Assembly: GCA_003640385.1 (NCBI GenBank)
Contig: RCAB01000009.1
Location: forward strand, 434,001-498,000
DNA: 64,000 bases
Source: Setaria digitata
Lineage: Eukaryota; Nematoda; Chromadorea; Rhabditida; Setariidae
Reading direction: 5' to 3'
The position numbers and the translations under genes are program-made. Below the pieces are notes generated by a model that was not told the DNA's origin, did not search any database, and saw nothing but the letters and a program-made list of their open reading frames with translations. Of the stretch, positions 13,001 to 26,036 are shown in pieces; the stretch's first letter is position 1; every line of letters starts with the position of its first letter.

Positions 13001-16000
13001 TACTAACATACCTTTGTTTGGAGTTTCTGCTATCTGCAACCAGTAATGTAACATACTTAGTATGTACAGAATACTGTATTAGCGCTATCAACTAAATAGC
13101 TATTTAGCATTGATATTAATAGTTTGAACTTTATTTCTTATTTGTGTACTTCACGATAAAGTTTTCTATACACACTAACCATCAATGCATGATTATGAAA
13201 ATTTAAAATTTGTACAACGATGCAAATATGCATTTCGTCCTTCATTCCATAAAATATTTCTAATAATAAACCTTAACAATCTGCCAAACTGCATCCCGAA
13301 TTATCTGCTTATTACGTCCAAGCATCGACATAATGGGCGTAATACCTTTAGACAAAACATTTTGTTTCCTGCGACTTTTCTCTTCCCTTTCTCTTGACCA
13401 CTTTGCTTTGAGATATCTAGAAAATTTGAAGATAAATCCATCCATTAGGTAACAGGCTTCATCCATAATTTTCCCAGTCCAAACTAAATCTTTCTCTCTG
13501 GTACGAGCAAATTTTGTAAGCTAATCACATGAAAGCAATCAAATTTCATACCATTATTAGGATCTAAATAAACTGCCATCTTTTTTTTTTTTTAAATCTT
13601 TTATTATAGGTCTAACAGTTAAGCACATATAATCGGAATTTAAAAATACAGAAACATTACTTCAACCATTCGTTAACTCCGTGTTCAACAATCGTCTTTT
13701 TTTGTATTGCTGCCCAGTAGTCAGTTTTTTCAGTCTCTATTGAATTCTGTGATTGTTTCGTAGTAGTCTTGACGAAATCATATACAGTCGTCGCCATTTT
13801 GGAAGGAATCTGAAGCACAAGTTCATAAAATACCGCTATTGCTACTAACAATTTTTCTTTCATATCGAGGATAAATTACACTACTTTACCTCGTTTAAAT
13901 CTGGGGAATTCTTGAGGGGAGCAACATTCTCCAATGATATGGCATTCGTAACGTTTGAATTGCCAACATTTTCAATGTCAGGAACAAAAGCCGGGATAGC
14001 AACTTTTTTGAAAATTTCATTGATTTTCGGCTGTTTATGATCATTCCTTCGTTGCTGTCGCTTATTTTCCAACCAGTCCGGGAAAGGAACACGAGGAACT
14101 GGATTTGAAATATCCTGCAGGGCAGCTGGGATTGAGATAATTTTCTGGACAGTAGCTCCAAAGCGTTCAATATAATATTCCCAATCGATAATCTGTGAAA
14201 GATTGTAATTTGTGGATTAATTTAAAAATATTTTGAAAAACCTAAGTTAAAAGGAAATGTAAATCTCAAAAAGTTGGTGGCCTTTTTAAAGCAAAAATCG
14301 AATACCAACATTTCGAATATTTATATTATCTTTGGTAATCGTTGTGTCTTTGGTCCACTTTCGAAGATAATAAGCAGAGACATTTGGAGATGCTTGGAAT
14401 ATAGCCAAAGGTATAGCTCTTTGTGCAACAGGTGCATCGAGTGGCATTTTTGAAATAACAAAACGACAAGCAAGCCCAGCATCTTTTACCATATCATCTC
14501 CAAGGAACTAAAATATTTTCAAAATCAAAGCATTGCAACACTTATGTAGCATCTTCATTTAAGCTCTTCGGCATGAAAAAGAATGCGATCCAAAAGAAAG
14601 GTCAAAACAAAAATCGTCTGTTTAAGTAATATGGACCTATTATTTTCAAAAAAAAAAAAAGAAAATTTTAAGAGCGGAACTTACTTCTGCAAGACGTTTG
14701 GCGGTAGAAATTGATGTAGATTTTTGTTTACCATAATCATCAAGCTTTTTTGACATACTTCGATTTTCGGCAATTAAATCGAACAATTCATGGTCTGGTA
14801 AACTAGCACCCTAAAATATAAAAATTTTCGAAGGTTTGAAGTAAGGCTAGTGAATTTCAGCCTGTAAAAAAACAGTTCTTATTACAAAGAATTTCCAGTA
14901 AGATCGTCCTACTCTAGGAAAGGCATTCATATTAGGTTTGCTTACTCCATTCGAAATTTTAAAGTGTGGAGTTATCCAGTCGCGAAAATTTAAATCCTAA
15001 CAGAGTTTATAATTGATTATTATGGTACTTAAGACATAGATAATCGATCATTATGGTATTTAAGATATAAGTAATGAGAACAGCCAACAATAAAACCAGT
15101 AGGGTTTAGAATGTATAAATGAACCATAATAATTTAAAAAATATATTATTGAAATGTCATTACTGAAAGCAAAATATATCTGTGTTCCAACTTTCAAGGA
15201 AACATACAATTAAAGATATCATAACAATGAGCTAATCTTCTAAACATTAGTCAGGAGATATTTTTATTGTAAAAAAAAAAAACCACTTACTTTCGAGAAC
15301 AACACATCCAGCCAGTAGTTGGCTTCTTTTGCGGCATATTCATAAGCTTCTGCATGATTTTTCCCTTTCAAGAACGCTTTGAAAACTGAACTTTGAAAAT
15401 ATTTGATCAGTGCTAATTCGCCACGTCGCTTCACTTCGAATCCTTTCAGCTCAGCAAGTGAACCATCGAAATTAAAAACAGCATATCTAGAAATATGAAT
15501 ACATATTCTACTAAATCCAAAAAAAACGGAAATACCGCAATTTTATCTACCTCTTTTTCAGTCTTTTGCCTTCCTCTCTAGAGGCTGGAAGAATCATTGC
15601 TAAGTACGGCCCATCAACTTCGAAAAATATAGAATTTTCGGAAGTTACGGAATATGTTCCATCTGGCTGAAGTTGATGAAATTGATTATTCGTAAATTTA
15701 TCGCGAATTAGTGCATTAAGAATTGCACCTGGATATGAAATAGTTACCTGCAATTACAGTTTAGTTATAATTCAAATTGTTAATGACGATAAATTAATGA
15801 CGAAAGAATACGTTCGAAAAAGCACAAAAATTTCGTATGCCTTTAGAAAATTTGCCATATAGTCGTAAAAATACCGCTTTACGCTTAGGACAATTCAAGG
15901 TGAAAGTAATATTTTCCGGGAACGTTCCTGGAATCAAGCACCAAATCCCATCCGTATCAAGCTCCAAAGGTTTGCCAATACGTTCTACAAGTTTCCGTGC

Positions 16001-19000
16001 TTCGGTTATAATATTTGCTCCTGTATGGCAAACTATTCCTGCCATTTCCATTGAAAACCATCTTGCTCCTTAATGAACAAACTATTGTATTTAATTTTGC
16101 AGTAAACAGTGACTCATTTTATTGAAATATTGATGAAATATTTTAGCTTAAACCTTTCCGCATAACATATCCATAAAATGAGTTTAAGATGCATTTATGT
16201 GCAAGCTGCAAACTTTCGTACAGGACAACGCGCCCTTGCGCTGTTTTTAAAGCCTGGATATCGTCTTCAAGTACTTCATCCACAGCAGCTTTTGCTTTCT
16301 GAAATATATTCTCTCGAAAACACTTAAATTTCATTTTGACCAAAGAATAAACCAAAGAATACAAAAGTTCTAAACATATATGTACAAAAAACCAAAGAAT
16401 ATAAAAGTTCTAAACATATAGGAATCAAAGAATAAAAAAGTTCTAAACATATATGTACAACAAAGCTCAAACAATACCCGATAAAAGAGTATAATTTTTA
16501 AATGGCTAATAACCAATCATCAACGTGAACACTTACTTTGAGCAATGCTTTGTATTCATATCTCCGATCTCGGAAGGCTTTCACTGTATCCACATAAAAT
16601 GAATTTTCCCGCTCACAAATGGTTGTATACCGATATTCATTCCTTGTAACATGGGTTTTACCGTAAGCACGCTTACAGAAATCTAAATTCTAAACCAGTT
16701 TGCAAGAACTCAACCTAAGCATAAAGAATATTTTGAGCTTAAATATTAAATATATTTGTAAGTACTACATTTAGAAAAATTAATTTGTGCCAGCAATACC
16801 GAACAAAACGAAAAAAAACTAAATCATCTGATTTCACAAGAAATGAACGAAAATTCTATTTCCAGACACCAGAAATAGCTGAAACTTGAGAAAAGTGAAA
16901 ATTACCTTGCACTCGTTTCATTTCAATTTGAACCCTTTGTTCACGATCTAAAGTGTGGAACGGTTTTGGTGGTTTTCCAAAAGTTTCATTCTCTAGTTGT
17001 TGTAAAATGCGTTCATATTCGCCTTTGGAGGCAGGCACTAAAAACTGGTCATTCCAATAACCTTAACTTCCTACCTTACCAAAAAAAAAAAATGAATAAT
17101 CGTTACATGTATAACTCTATTATGAAAAAACTTACTGATTTCACCGCGCCATTCCCAACGCATCGTTCTCTGACACTTCGCATCAGGTGAATTGTAAACG
17201 CAAGCAATACAATCCTCATTTGTGACAACTGCTGATGGCTGCAAAATTAAACCCCAAGCCATTTCAAAAGACTTCGATGTTTTTAGAACCTCAGATAATA
17301 AATAAATACATACATGCAATCTCTGGAATGATCCACAATTTAATGCAGTGCGAATGACTGCTACAGCTCAACTACATCGATACGAAAATGGCAAAATAGA
17401 ATTAAAAATAAATAAGCTTAAGAACTTTATGGTAGAATAAGTTGCAAATAATCATTACTTATATAGCTCTATAATGAAGAAACTAATAGCACAAAATACA
17501 TGATTAAGCAAACTAACCTGAAGGCGATTGGTAAGAATTATATTTGGATACATTGCGCCCACATCCAAATGGTAAATTTTCGGAGTTTCAAGGCGCAAAG
17601 GCCTCTTAATAAAGTCATCAAGCTGTGTTTCAACCTGAAACTTATTGTGTCGAATATGTTTAGCAGCAATCTTTTCCTCCTACTTTGAAATTTCAAAGTC
17701 TTCATCAAGAAATATGAAAAAATTCCTTGTTTAACACAGTTTCTATGTGCTAGGTAAAAAAAAGCTCATATTCTGCAACACATAGGATAAATAAATTAAA
17801 ATTATCCAATTAATGTTTTGAAATAATGCAATTTATCACCTTACTTACAACACTATCGAAATCAGTAACTTCGTCCATGTTAACATTGAGTTCTTGCGTT
17901 AATGAATCACTTAGCGCTTTTCTAACACCTCTTTTTAAATCTAAGATAGTAGCCGGCACTATTCGAAATCTGCAAATTTATGTCTAAGCATTCAAAAATC
18001 CATGTGCATTAAAAATTAAATAACCGAACTTTTCAGGAATATCGGCGCGAAAAACACCGGATTCCAAAGCCTCAACATGGCCTCCAACATATGTTTCACT
18101 TTCAATAACATGTCCATCATTGGTATACTTTGTTGCATACTGAACAGATTTGTTCGGGAAAATAATATTGTTGTGAAATGCTTTGACCATTAAAAGTGCC
18201 TCACACAACGTGCCAGAACCTTTTCGAAGCACCTAAAATGAAATTTAAAAAAAAGGATTTTACTTCTTCGTTAAACAAGCTTTTCGAGTATATGAAATTT
18301 AAGTAAATTGGAATTAAAAAAAAAAACAACAAAGATATCAGCGAAAATCTCATAATTTCTCTTTGATATTTCGAACCTTCAAACAAACGAAGTAAAACAA
18401 GTTGACAAGTTACAACTAATAAATTCCATAGTAAATGAAATACTGACGCAGAAAAGAAAAACTTACATCATCAGGACCCAAAGGTATAATTGTACAAAGT
18501 GCAAATATGAAAGGATGGACATATTTAATATAGAGATAATAGGTTGCAACTGCATCAGAAACTGAATAGTTTGCTAACGTCTAAAATCTTGAAGAAAAAT
18601 CAGCAAATTTAAATCAAGAAAATGATGACACGGTACTAAATCTAACGTAAAAGTTTGGATTTCACTTCATTTTCCCTTGGTTCGCTGAATTAAGTAAGCT
18701 TTAAATCAGAGCTTCAAATTATACGGTACTTGAGGTTCATCCTTGGCCATTGCACACATTTGTTCAGGATCAAGTTCAACTGGATCATACCGAAGTTTCG
18801 CTTTCGTACAGGCCTTCAGATTTTGACTCCCTACAGGTAGATAACTATCACGTTTCACCCATCTGTAATCAAAGCATCAACGAAGCAAATAAATAAATAG
18901 TTTATATTCCGTTCTAATTAGTTTTATAAAAACTGAGGGAAAGCTTGGAGATTAATATATACATAATTCAAAAAATCAGTTAGAGAAAAAACAACAGATT

Positions 19001-21729
19001 ATACTTACTTGAACGCATCAAGGTGAACTGCATTTACAGGCCTATATTCTCCAGCTGAATTTTTAGAGACACCAATTTCTGCTAGCATATTGAAACCATG
19101 CACTGCAGCACGAGCTTCCACGAAAGGCCTAAAATCTGCTCATATATTATAAACCTTTGAAAAACTATTTAAGATAAGAATAATGAAGATCATAGCTAAG
19201 ATATTGAAAGATTAATAAATACTAATCAGTAAACTAACTAACCAGTCGAATGAATCGCCGTTATAAGTAACAAATACAGACGGACGCAGCCGAATGATAT
19301 GATCAAAAAAATATTTGATAACAGCCTGCTCGTTTGGTAAATTGATAACCCTGAATAATCCCTGAAAAAATTTCGAAAAGAAAATGTACACTAAAACTGA
19401 AGTGCAGGGAAAATATTGAAACAATGACTTAAACATTGAAAATTCAAGTCAAATTAATTAAACATACTCAAGTGAAAGCTCTGCGAAAATGAGGTGCATC
19501 TATATTGTCTTTTATATAAAATAAAAACATAGTTTTTAGAAGTTCACTGTAAATAAAGAATACTTGAAATTCAGCCCTAAACGGTAAGCTATGGCAAAGC
19601 AATCTACTTTAAAATTCCAATTACTTTCCAAAAAGGATTACTTTATATTCTGGTCTCGGAGTGTACTCAAAATTATCCACATCAGTGGAAATAATTTGTC
19701 TATTAATGATTAAGAAACCATTTCCATTGACCATGTAAGAAATCATCATGATTTCATCAATAGTGCTGTCCGGGAATTTTAGTGGTAGTTTTGTAACTTC
19801 AATATCATAAGCTAAAATAATTGGTTCCGGTGGATCGATCAGCGTTGAATGGCGAATTATCTTTGGTTTTCGATCTAAATCTCTTCCTGTTACACGGTAC
19901 CACAACCCGACGAATACTTCCAGATCAATGCATACCCTCATCTGATAAGGCAAATCATGTTCCCTGCAATTGAAAGTTAATTAACATTGTAAAACTCGCA
20001 AACTACTGAACATCAGTGATGAAGCACTTAATGTCGTAAACTAAAATATTTGACCAAAATGAATGAGTGAAGTGACAAAACCGGTATTTCATCTTTTAGA
20101 ATATAAAAACCAAAAAAAAAAAAAACCTTAAGTCAATTATTTTTTCTATAACATCGCCTTCATCGGACAATGTTTCCTGCGCACCAAGATGTCTGAAAAT
20201 TTGACAGCATGAAAACTTTGAGAACTTATGGACCGAAAACTGAAGATTTTTCCTGGGGATATACACATGAGCATAATGTGTACCTAGTAAGAAGATTAGT
20301 GTATGAAGTCACTTTCTTCTCTCTTTCCTGATTTCTCTTCAGCGTTGGAGTAATATCTTTCTTGAATTTTAAAAGTTCATTTAAACTCGGAAAAGAAATC
20401 TTCAGGTATGTTCGCTTTAAACCTGAGAGGTGGTTTTTCTGAAAAAATAAAAGAAATATATTTCTTGATAATTCCATAACAAAAATGTAGAACATTTTTA
20501 TGGGTTGAAAATTGAAAATTTTTTATCGAAGAGGTACATACCAACATAAAAACACCTTTTGAATGTATAAAAGAGCTTACCAGATCAAGATCCTCTTTCT
20601 CCACAATATCAATAGTAATTATACCCGTATATTTTTTCGACAAATATGACAAGACTTGGTGTTCAAATGAGGGAAGCGTTCCGACAAAGAGATATGGGCG
20701 AAATGGATAGGATATCTAAATAAGAGATATTTATTCATGGAATCAATACAGTAAAAATTTCGATTTAAGGAACCACTTCTATCATTTTTTAAGACTTATT
20801 AAAAAAAACCTTAAAACGTTCTCCATCCTCCTGAAGGAAATAAAAATCGCACACTGCAACGATACCCTTCGTTTCTTCATCTACCATTTCCGCCTGGAGT
20901 GACAGTGATAGTTAAAGTTAAAGACAAAGGTATCAGTATAACCCATGTAATTTGAATTTCCAGCTCAATTTTCTTCATATTTTACCGAAGTATTTCAATT
21001 GAAATGGATTTCCCATGAAATAAATATAAATTATTTTTAATACTTTTGTGGCATCAATGCGCATTATTTTTTACATATTTGAAACGTTTTGAAGTTAAAA
21101 ATCGTTTTCATGACTAAACAAAAGTCGATGAAAATTTGATCTTCAAGCTATTTTATAAATCTTAATAGTCAGCTTCACAACTAAAAACTAGTTAAACACT
21201 TAAAAAAAATAATTTATTACTACGAACAGGAGAGTTTCTAGTAGCTTCAAATGAGATATATTCCGTTATTTCAACTATTATTAACGTATACTATATTTCG
21301 AGCGAAACTTACCGGTTGAACATTCAGCAACCAGGCATTTTTCCATTCTATATCTGTATATCGTTGGAAACCAAATTTTTGATCCAAAGCTTCCGATAAA
21401 TAAATTCTTTCCAGACGTGAACGGTTGCTGGAGTTGACGGATGTAATTGGATGGTAGCAGGAAATAAATGAATAGCTTGTTTCGCTAAAATTCGACCTTG
21501 ACGCTCCCCCCTCCCCTCATTGAAGTGTCAAGCAATTTAACCAACTATTTGGCTACCGGGAAATGAATTTATAAAATGAGTGAAGAATACAGATTACCGA
21601 TAGCTCGGGCTAAATTCCTTTTCCTTTGAACTTACGTAACTGATGTAATTTTTATATTTTGGAAAATTAACTTGATGGAAATTCGAAAGTTTCTCACTTT
21701 TCTTGGGTATTTCCCGCCTGTTGGTCCAT
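6958..21729 (-). CDS. POLE: DNA polymerase epsilon catalytic subunit
   Basis: Leading-strand replicative polymerase with 3'-5' proofreading. About 40 exons give some 2,197 residues (human 2,286). The start, at 21729, is [10 protein letters not shown]. Proofreading motifs: DIEVTKLP (exon 19642-19963, about residue 260), TYNGDSFDW (19243-19361) and [13 protein letters not shown] (18467-18580). Polymerase motifs: DVGAMYPNI (A, 17518-17634), [11 protein letters not shown] (B, 16154-16298) and LDTDGIW (C, 15875-16068). The long inactive polymerase-like half follows (for example exons 13890-14192, 10529-10770, 8857-9048). The C-terminus has CysA (CSVCC, CPGCG in 7192-7467) and CysB (CTRC, CDC across 7192-7119). 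The last exon is 6958-7119. All junctions fit by phase, but the one between exons 12449-12634 and 12186-12389 depends on a 59-bp intron and is less certain. Confidence 0.95.
7798..7939 (-). repeat. parent segment of POLE exon duplication (142 bp)
   Basis: This covers part of the POLE exon 7706-7927 together with its splice acceptor. It is repeated almost exactly at 8103-8244. Confidence 0.9.
8103..8244 (-). pseudogene. intronic copy of part of a POLE exon
   Basis: A 142-bp copy of 7798-7939 with one visible mismatch (T at 7815, C at 8120). It lies in the intron between exons 7706-7927 and 8319-8480. It keeps the acceptor and the 5' part of the exon but lacks the rest and the original donor. 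It is flanked by TA-rich microsatellite on both sides. It is probably an exon relic, unless assembly created it. Confidence 0.88.
9468..9538 (-). repeat. parent segment of POLE exon duplication (71 bp)
   Basis: The core of the POLE exon 9459-9555 (encoding [19 protein letters not shown]). It is repeated with four differences at 9928-9998. Confidence 0.85.
9928..9998 (-). pseudogene. intronic copy of a second POLE exon segment
   Basis: A 71-bp copy of 9468-9538, about 94% identical by eye, in the intron between exons 9761-9849 and 10119-10326. The copied frame still reads [19 protein letters not shown], but neither splice site of the parent exon was carried over. A TA-dinucleotide run (10021-10046) lies next to it. 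Confidence 0.85.
10021..10046. repeat. (TA)13 microsatellite
   Basis: A pure TA dinucleotide run in a POLE intron beside the exon copy at 9928-9998. Confidence 0.9.
11914..12038. repeat. 62-bp tandem duplication around a single N
   Basis: 11914-11975 and 11977-12038 are identical apart from one C/T difference, and they are separated by one N at 11976. They lie in a POLE intron. Equal sequence on either side of an N is typical of two contig ends that were joined without being overlapped. Confidence 0.85.
14946..14996 (-). other. candidate 51-nt cassette exon in POLE
   Basis: In the intron between POLE exons 15291-15486 and 14685-14810, 51 nt read [17 protein letters not shown]. They have a TTAG acceptor, a GTAAGC donor and phase 0 at both ends. 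Inclusion would add 17 residues without a frameshift between VLFSK and GASLPDHEL. The two flanking exons also join directly in the pattern known for human POLE, so if real it would be optional or lineage-specific. Confidence 0.4.
16351..16459. repeat. three imperfect tandem units of about 35-40 bp
   Basis: Each unit contains CAAAGAATA followed by AAAAGTTCTAAACATATA. They lie in the POLE intron between exons 16537-16682 and 16154-16298. Confidence 0.8.
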
Positions 21730-22984
21730 TTGTTGTTTTGTAGCTCAACTCATTGGTGTCCCTTCGATTTTTTAATCTAAAAAAAGAAATTTTTTCTCCA
21801 AATTACTCCATTTTCTTGACTGTTCATCCTTAAAAATCACAACAAATTATTCCCTACCTCTTCATACACTTTTTTAACAACACTGCTTATTTCAAAGGTG
21901 CAACGTTATGCTATCTGTCAGTAAGCATAAATCACTACTGAATCTACAACTTAGATTATGGTCACGTCTCCTAGTTATTCTATTATTAACAGAAAGGCTT
22001 TCAAACGCTGTGATCTCGAAATTTTTTGAGCACGAAATGCACTAATATACGAATAGAAAGAAAGAATTACGTTTTTGAGATCTGATATCTCAATAGTAGT
22101 ATAGGCTAGTAAACCGATTTCTTGATGGCATGGAAACCAATAAGTTTACGCACTTAATCATTCATTTAGTGAATTAATATCACAACAATAATTATCCTCG
22201 TAACACAACTTTGAAAACATACCAAAAAATTTCAACGATATAATGATGAAAATTGAATTTAAAAGTTTTGGCGCTTATTTTGAAGAATTTTATTAATGCA
22301 ATTAGTATTGCTAAAAGTGATCATAAAGATAACGTATACTGAAAAGTGAAGTTGTTGACGGAGAACAATGCAGAATTAAACTAGATCGATCGCAAGAACT
22401 AATCAGAAGCAATCAAGGACCATAAGTGATTGACAAATAGTTTGATGGGATGGACAATTGTCACAACGTACCCATACGATATCTACTTAGTGAATCGATT
22501 TCCCTGTTTACATTTGCTATATGTCGTTCTCTTCGTGTATGGGCGTTCGGCGTACGTGAACGAGGTTTCTTGGATGGGAATATGGAACTGTTACCAGTAG
22601 GCATTTCAGTTCTGATAAAAACAAGAAGAGAAGTTGGAAATTTTTTCCCAAATTTCCGATTCTGTTATCTGTCCTCCTTGTTGGGACAGTCGTTCGGGAC
22701 TTCAAGTTGTCGATATTTTGTTTCTGTAGCATGGTATTCAAACTTGCTTGAAGTAGACTTAGAAAAAACCCTCAGAGAAGACCCGAGACTTTGGGTTGGA
22801 ATTTTCTGGAAGCTCTACTCTTGTCGTCACCTAGCTCTTACCATTCTTAGTTTTGGACTTACGAGTCAGAAGACTTGAAAATGATGTTAGTGCTCACTTC
22901 TTTTTCTTGAAAATCTCTCCTTTAATGTTCTTAGAGTATTTGCATACGTCACATGAAAAATCTAGCGTTTTGTGCAATTGGCTA
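21730..22984. other. divergent intergenic, POLE and SLC35C2 starts
   Basis: Probably holds the promoters of both divergent genes. A 142-codon plus-strand frame from an ATG at 22450 to 22878 stands out for its length but resembles no family I know. The SLC35C2 start is uncertain: in-frame ATGs lie at 22925, 22985 and 23024. Confidence 0.45.
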
Positions 22985-25900
22985 ATGAAGCATATAACAT
23001 ATTCAGATGACTTGGTCCACGTGATGAGGAATAGATCAGGAAATGATGGGAAGGGAGGAGAAGTAGCAGGTTGCGCTAATATGTGGAACATATTAGCCGG
23101 CGTATCCATCTATTATCCACTGTCTATTGGACTTACCTTCTTTCAAAAGTGGTTCATTAAGGTTATTGGCTTTTTTCAAATGCTCTTGAAGATTATGTTT
23201 AGCTTTAGTTTTCCCAAGTTTTCTCAAAATTTTATCAAGATTATTTCGTTATTTTGGTAGCTTGTCCCAGCTGCATAAAAATTCTTGAGATCCTGATTCT
23301 TCTTAATTTACTAACTCAAGGATGAGCTTGTGACAACTTTTATGAAAGAAGATTAGCTATAGGTAATATGCAGCAAAGATATGAAATTTGTAAGCTTCTG
23401 AAGCCTGCAATTTGTACCAAATTTGCAGCCACACAACTTATCATGAATTGATAATTTAGCTCGAGCTAAAAAATTTGCTTTACAGGGTTACGAATTTCCA
23501 CTTTTTGTTGTTACGTCTCATTATGCAATCAAGTACTTGTTTGCCATGTTTATTCGATTTTTTTTGGAATATCGCTCAGGTAGGCGTATTCGAGTTCCAT
23601 TCAAAGATCAACTCCAGTGGCTTGTACCAATCGGCATTTGCGCATCGCTGGATATTGGTATGTTTCAGTACCTTTGTTCAAGAATAATTTGCATTATTTA
23701 TTAAAAGGTGTAATCATTTACTGGTTTGTTTTTTATCAGAATGCATGCTTCATTTGCAAAAATATCACAAAATATAAGAAACTTGAGAGTACTGGAGTGT
23801 GAAGTGTTGTTTACTGTTATTCGCAAGATGTAGTTGCTAAATAATTTAAATTTCTAGAACCTCAGAGATTTTTATTGAACTTATTTCTGTAAAACATCTC
23901 TAGGCAGATCAAATTCAAGTTCAAACTTTTTCCAGGTTTGTCAAACTGGGGTCTTAAATACGTAACAGTAAGCTTTTTTACAATGGCGAAATCAAGCAGT
24001 ATCTTGTTTATGGTTACATTCGCTTTACTATTACATTTGGAACGATGGCGACCAATTCTCGCTATATCTGCTGGACTTATTGCATTCGGTCTGTTCCTTT
24101 TCACCTGGAGGTACGTTCAAAATTATTTGGGAAGAGAAAAAAGGACCAAAATTTATCGATTTGAACAATTACCTTGACGTTTTGGTTTCTATAGGAATTA
24201 TTATACCAAATGGTAAACATAGGTTTCATTACTATCAAATTAATGAAGACTCAGCTGCAGTTTGTTCCTTGTTATGCTGCTGTAGGGAAAATTTCTTAAG
24301 CTTTAAAGGTTCCTTATTTTTTGGATGTTTATATGACCTCTTACTTCATGTATTAAAAGCTTTTCAGATCGGCTATGTTTGAAGTACGGGGTCTACTGCT
24401 GATTGAATTAGCAGCAGCATGTACAGGGTTAAGATGGACAGTTTCACAAATTGTTATGCAAGGAGACGAAAAATTACTCAAACATCCACTAGATATGGTT
24501 GTGTCTGTACAGCCTTGGATGTTTGTTGCAATTCTTCCTCTTTTCTTCGTATATGAAGGTAAAAGATAGTAAACGATATTTAACATCAGATAGATCGAAT
24601 TTAAATATTCAGAAACTCCGAAACTTTTCACTCCATCTTATTTTCGGAAAAAATGTATCGCAGACCATATTTACTCCGAAATTTGCATGAACTTTAATTA
24701 CTTCTTAGTAGTTCATCGTATGCACACGTTTTAGTTCCATAACCTAATTTTCTCAAAGAAACTAAAAACTCGCTGAGTAAGAAACTGTGATTCGCATTCC
24801 CACTGCATTGGAGGTCTGGTGAAATTCGAATTACGAAGTTTTGATTCCGTAGTTATCAGAGGTCAGCTGATTTTATAATATTTCGAGATGTCAGTTATAA
24901 TCTGTAAAGAGCATTCTTTAACATGTCTGGTGCGCCGTAGAGCTATTTCTTGACTTTGATGTTTGCATTACTCATTGACCTCTGAATTATAAAAGTGTTG
25001 TTTACTGTGGCAAATATAAACATTTTACTAAATTCAGTTAATTTGAGAATTGTCTTCTCCTGTTTGTTTTCTTCTTTTTAAATTCTTTTAAAAGTATTTA
25101 AATACTTTTTTGATTGACAAACAACCAATTTTCTTTTCCTGTAGGAATTTAAAGCGCCTTTTTTATTAAATTTAGCTAAATCAATAGAATATGCCTAAAA
25201 ATTAGTGGAATGCAATTTAAACCGACTACTTCAGGCTCTCAACTTTCTTTTGATAAGATAACGCATTACCGTAATGAATATGCACCATTCTATGTTCTGT
25301 TTTTTATTTCTTCCGGCGGTTTATTGGCTTTTGCGATGGAAATGGCAGGTAACATTTGTGATTCATATGTTATTTAATATTATATTTACACATTATATCG
25401 CTCTGATATCTTGTTAAGAATTTCATATGTATTGATGGAGCCGGAACAAAGCTTCATAGGAAGGAAGCCAGTTGAGGCATGTTTTAATAAGTGTAATACC
25501 ATAATTTTACAAGTACTAAGTGCTAATGTTCTTTGGTGGCCACTTGATTATGTAAATTGATTTCTTACTCCAGATGTTTTAGAATATTTGCTTCTGGTCT
25601 ATACATCGGGAATAACATTAAATATATTTGGAATAATTAAGGTGAGTCGTTGTTAACATATTTCTCTGAAAAGATTTCCATAAATTTAGAAGTAGACTAA
25701 TGTTGAAAATTCATGCGATTTATTCAGATATGTTCCAGGAAGTAATAACATTATCGTTAGCACATTTCATTAATGGGGATTATTTTTCGTTGGTAAGTGA
25801 ATTTCGTTAGTTCACAGAGTTCCGCTTCGTTTTTTCTGGTATCATACAAAATTGTCGTAAAATAATTGCACCATATATCATATACCTGGCTCATACTACA

Positions 25901-26036
25901 GGTTAATACAGTTGGTTTATTCTTATGTTTTGGCGGCATGGTTTTACATGCTTTTTCAAAAAGGAGATTACTAAAAGATCGCACAAAATCACCAGTGCCG
26001 GACAAGAGAAGACTTTTGATGGATGTTGATTTATAA
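22985..26036 (+). CDS. SLC35C2: SLC35C2-type nucleotide-sugar transporter family protein
   Basis: A drug/metabolite-transporter fold protein of the SLC35C2 group. In mammals these act in the early secretory pathway and influence Notch O-fucosylation. Eight exons: 22985-23161, 23486-23657, 23936-24110, 24368-24558, 25235-25348, 25574-25641, 25739-25792, 25902-26036; about 361 residues (human 365). Family landmarks are PLSIGLTFFQKWFIK in membrane span 1, LSNWGLKYVTVSFFTMAKSS, the TGLRWTVSQ segment, QPWMFVAILPLFFVYEG and NIFGIIKEVITLSLAHFI. Around ten hydrophobic spans alternate with short loops, and the tail is polar and basic. The start is chosen after a possible acceptor (TTCTTAG, ending near 22934); the ATGs at 22925 and 23024 are alternatives. 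Confidence 0.88.

Noticed and set aside
22517..22741. 74-codon minus-strand frame
   Set aside because: Antisense shadow of the longer plus-strand frame at 22450-22878.
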